From: an uncultured Cellvibrionales bacterium
GTDB taxonomy: Bacteria; Pseudomonadota; Gammaproteobacteria; Pseudomonadales; UBA7434
DNA: 7,447 nt
Assembly: GCA_937897785.1 (NCBI GenBank)
Contig: CALCNB010000383.1
Location: forward strand, 1-7,447
Reading direction: 5' to 3'
Every line of letters begins with the position of its first letter. Position 1 is the first letter of the stretch. Of the stretch, positions 5,862-7,447 are shown one piece after another. The position numbers and the translations under genes were made by a program. Under the pieces are notes generated by a model, which worked only from the letters and a program-made list of their open reading frames with translations, was not told the DNA's origin and made no database searches.

Positions 5862-6440
5862 CTAGGCTTGGAGAAAATTATTCAATAATTCGTGACCGCA
5901 CTGACTTAAAATAGACTCAGGATGAAACTGTACGCCTTCCACTGCTAGCGTTTTATGCCGCAAGCCCATAATCTCATCGACGGTGCCGTCATCATGCTGA
6001 GTCCATGCAGTCATTTCAAAACAATCTGGCAAGCTGTCTTTATCAACCACTAAGGAGTGATAACGGGTTGCCTCAAAAGGCTGGTCTAAACCACTAAAAA
6101 CACCCCCGCCATTATGATGCATCATTGACGTTTTACCGTGCATGACGGTTCGTGCACGCACCACCTTTCCACCAAAAGCTTGGCCAATACTTTGGTGGCC
6201 AAGACAAATACCCAATAGCGGAATAACACCGGCAAACTGCTCAACAACAGCCAGTGAAATACCCGCCTCGTTCGGCGTACAAGGGCCAGGAGAAATCACA
6301 ATCTTGGTCGGTTTTAAATCAGCAATTTCAGCACAGCTTATTTCATCATTGCGTACCACTTTAACATCGGCACCCAGTTCACCTAAATACTGTACTACGT
6401 TATAAGTAAATGAATCGTAGTTATCAATCATTAACAGCAT
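5862..6440 (-). CDS. trpG: Anthranilate synthase component II (glutamine amidotransferase)
   Basis: Class I glutamine amidotransferase that releases ammonia from glutamine for anthranilate synthase. It has 192 residues, the normal length. It begins MLLMIDNYDSFTYNVVQYL, has the oxyanion-loop segment SPGPCTPNEAG (50-60), and the nucleophile elbow GICLGHQ with C79. The catalytic partners are H173 and E175 in FHPES. The same family includes PabA, and many bacteria use one protein for both folate and tryptophan pathways. Placement between trpE and trpD supports the TrpG role without excluding dual use. The ATG at 6438-6440 overlaps the trpE stop by one base (TAATG), and GAGGAA at 6449-6454 inside the trpE end serves as a good ribosome binding site. 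This indicates tight coupling of the two subunits. Confidence 0.97.
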   Translation of the reverse strand: MLLMIDNYDSFTYNVVQYLGELGADVKVVRNDEISCAEIADLKPTKIVISPGPCTPNEAGISLAVVEQFAGVIPLLGICLGHQSIGQAFGGKVVRARTVMHGKTSMMHHNGGGVFSGLDQPFEATRYHSLVVDKDSLPDCFEMTAWTQHDDGTVDEIMGLRHKTLAVEGVQFHPESILSQCGHELLNNFLQA

Positions 6441-6802
6441 TACGATGATTCCTCATTCTGACTAGCCAAGGCAGCGGCACGAAACATAGCTCGGGCTTTA
6501 TTCATGGTTTCTTTCCATTCAAGTCTCGGTATCGAATCGGCCACAACACCGCCGCCGGCTTGAACATTCAATACCTGATCTTTAATCACTGCTGTGCGAA
6601 TAGCGATCGCTGTATCCATATTACCTTGCCAGCTAATATAACCCACTGCACCACCGTAAATACCCCGCTTAACCGGTTCCACCTCATCAATGATTTCCAT
6701 CGCTCGCACCTTAGGCGCACCACTCAAAGTACCCGCAGGCAATACGGCTTTCAGCACATCAATCGCCGTTAACCCGTTGCGCACTTTAGCAGTTACGTTA
6801 GA
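6440..6802 (-). CDS. trpE: Anthranilate synthase component I, C-terminal ~120 residues only (5' part replaced by foreign sequence)
   Basis: The downstream part of a continuous frame is the end of TrpE, the chorismate-binding subunit that makes anthranilate from chorismate and TrpG-supplied ammonia. Diagnostic stretches are LPAGTLSGAPKVRAMEIIDE, EPVKRGIYGGAVGYISWQGN, MDTAIAIRTAVIKD and VQAGGGVVADSIPRLEW, very near the Pseudomonas TrpE ending I recall. TrpE is about 490 residues, so some 370 are missing, including the feedback-inhibition region and much of the active site. The frame does not stop or start here; it continues unbroken upstream into a FabD sequence. GC in 6661-6780 is 65 of 120 bases, like the rest of the trp operon. 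The one-base overlap with trpG argues that this half belongs to the host genome. The complete trpE and its promoter or leader should lie upstream in the true chromosome but are not present here. Confidence 0.93.
   Translation of the reverse strand, partial: SNVTAKVRNGLTAIDVLKAVLPAGTLSGAPKVRAMEIIDEVEPVKRGIYGGAVGYISWQGNMDTAIAIRTAVIKDQVLNVQAGGGVVADSIPRLEWKETMNKARAMFRAAALASQNEESS
6785..6802 (-). other. FabD/TrpE breakpoint with shared coding sequence
   Basis: These 18 bases encode S-N-V-T-A-K. FabD proteins carry a related NNV/SNVTA stretch after the small lid domain. TrpE carries SNVTG/SNVTA just before its PAGTLSGAPK motif. Either gene could own these bases, so the exact crossover cannot be placed more finely, and bases a few to each side may also be shared. 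To the right all sequence is FabD-like and AT-rich; to the left all is TrpE-like and about 54% GC. Confidence 0.85.
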
Positions 6803-7447
6803 AATCAGTTTATTCTTACCTTCGATAAAGTCTAATTTATTTAATTCATTACTCATTATATCTGTTGCTTTATTCATTAAACTACAGTGGAAAGGTGCGC
6901 TTACGGGTAGCCTTATGTTTTTAATAGTATTTTCTTTTAAAATTAATATCAACTTATCCAAATCCTCTGTTTTGCCACTTAATACAATCTGACCTTCTGA
7001 ATTATCATTTGCAATTTGAACATTTAAATTTTGCTCATTATCTTTTAATATTTTTTCAATTATTTCAACTGTTGAGCCTAATACTGCAACCATCCCACCC
7101 TGTCCTTTAGGAACTGAGTTTTGCATAGCATCCCCTCTTATTCTTAAAATTTTTAAAGTATCTGAAAAATTTAGATAACCTGCGCAAGATAAAGCAGAAT
7201 ATTCACCCAAAGAATGTCCTGCAAAATATTTTGCTTTACTCAAATCGATATTAAATTCTTTTTTAATCACATTATAAATTGAATAGCTGATTAAAAATAT
7301 TGCCGGTTGAGTATTTGCTGTTAAGTCTAAGTCCTCTTTTGGCCCTTCTAATATTAGCTTAGAGATTGAAAAATTTAGTGTATCATCAGCTACTTTAAAG
7401 AGATTTTTAACAAGATCAAACTTGTCATAGAATTCCTTTCCCATACC
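6785..7447 (-). CDS. fabD: Malonyl-CoA:ACP transacylase fragment, SAR11-like, lacking both ends
   Basis: The upstream part of the chimeric frame is FabD, which moves malonyl from CoA to acyl carrier protein for fatty-acid synthesis. Counting from the in-frame ATG at 7442-7444, the nucleophile motif GHSLGEYSALSCAG is at 76-89 (S78). The catalytic His is H186 in VSAPFHCSLM; the 108-residue spacing fits E. coli S92/H201. TQPAIFLISYSIY (45-57), KGQGGMVAVLG (113-123) and IANDNSEGQIVLSG (144-157) are also typical. That ATG is internal: the frame is open to the edge and the preceding codon is Gly, matching the VGM of the family's PGQGSQ-VGM start. About 16 N-terminal and 75 C-terminal residues are missing. 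The Lys/Asn/Ile-rich protein and low GC (hand counts of 13, 15 and 17 G+C in the 60-base rows at 7021, 7141 and 7201) point to a Pelagibacter-like source, unlike everything to its left. Confidence 0.9.

Noticed and set aside
4494..6992. Plus-strand open frames across trpC, trpD, trpG and the chimeric gene
   Set aside because: All are antisense shadows of full-length enzymes with intact catalytic motifs; low-complexity Ala/Ser/Thr-rich products are typical of antisense reading.
7442..7444. ATG at 7444 as the true start of the right-end gene
   Set aside because: It is the Met of the conserved Gly-Met near the FabD N-terminus; the frame remains open to the edge with Gly as the previous codon, so the real start lies outside the window.

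Overview
The window reads as a marine gammaproteobacterial contig of moderate GC, with a very AT-rich foreign-looking segment joined to its right end. Positions 1 to about 6800 have an ordinary gene order for a relative of Pseudomonas or the marine SAR92/OM60-type gammaproteobacteria. It holds an rRNA methyltransferase (rlmI type), coq7, a VOC-fold protein, a YhfA-like OsmC protein, crp/vfr, and a trpE-G-D-C cluster. The Vfr-like C-terminal half of the Crp protein and the order trpG-trpD-trpC-crp-osmC-(one gene)-coq7 both resemble what I recall from Pseudomonas. There the gene between the OsmC gene and coq7 is speD; here it is a small VOC protein.

Layout, left to right. A minus-strand rlmI-type gene runs off the left edge (1-1065). 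A short divergent spacer follows, then coq7 on the plus strand (1245-1925). Coq7 converges on a two-gene minus-strand unit, osmC-like (2400-2819) then VOC (1975-2400), whose stop and start codons overlap by one base. A 333-base divergent regulatory region (2820-3152) separates that unit from crp on the plus strand. crp ends at a strong hairpin terminator (3900-3932) facing the minus-strand trp operon, transcribed right to left as trpE, trpG, trpD, trpC. trpE and trpG also overlap by one base.

The trp genes supply successive steps from chorismate to indole-3-glycerol phosphate: TrpE and TrpG form anthranilate synthase, TrpD adds phosphoribosyl, and TrpC closes the indole ring. Coq7 acts in ubiquinone synthesis, and Crp is a cAMP-responsive global regulator.

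The most striking feature is at the right end. One uninterrupted minus-strand frame (6440-7447, open at the edge) has an upstream part that is FabD (malonyl-CoA:ACP transacylase) and a downstream part that is the last ~120 residues of TrpE. The switch falls in a short stretch (about 6785-6802) encoding S-N-V-T-A-K, a sequence both families carry at this point. Base composition changes there from about 54% GC to about 22-32% GC. The FabD part is Lys/Asn/Ile-rich and resembles SAR11 (Pelagibacter). I judge this most likely a chimeric assembly through a shared short word, not a real fusion gene. I found no convincing new biological system, CRISPR array, mobile element or RNA gene.
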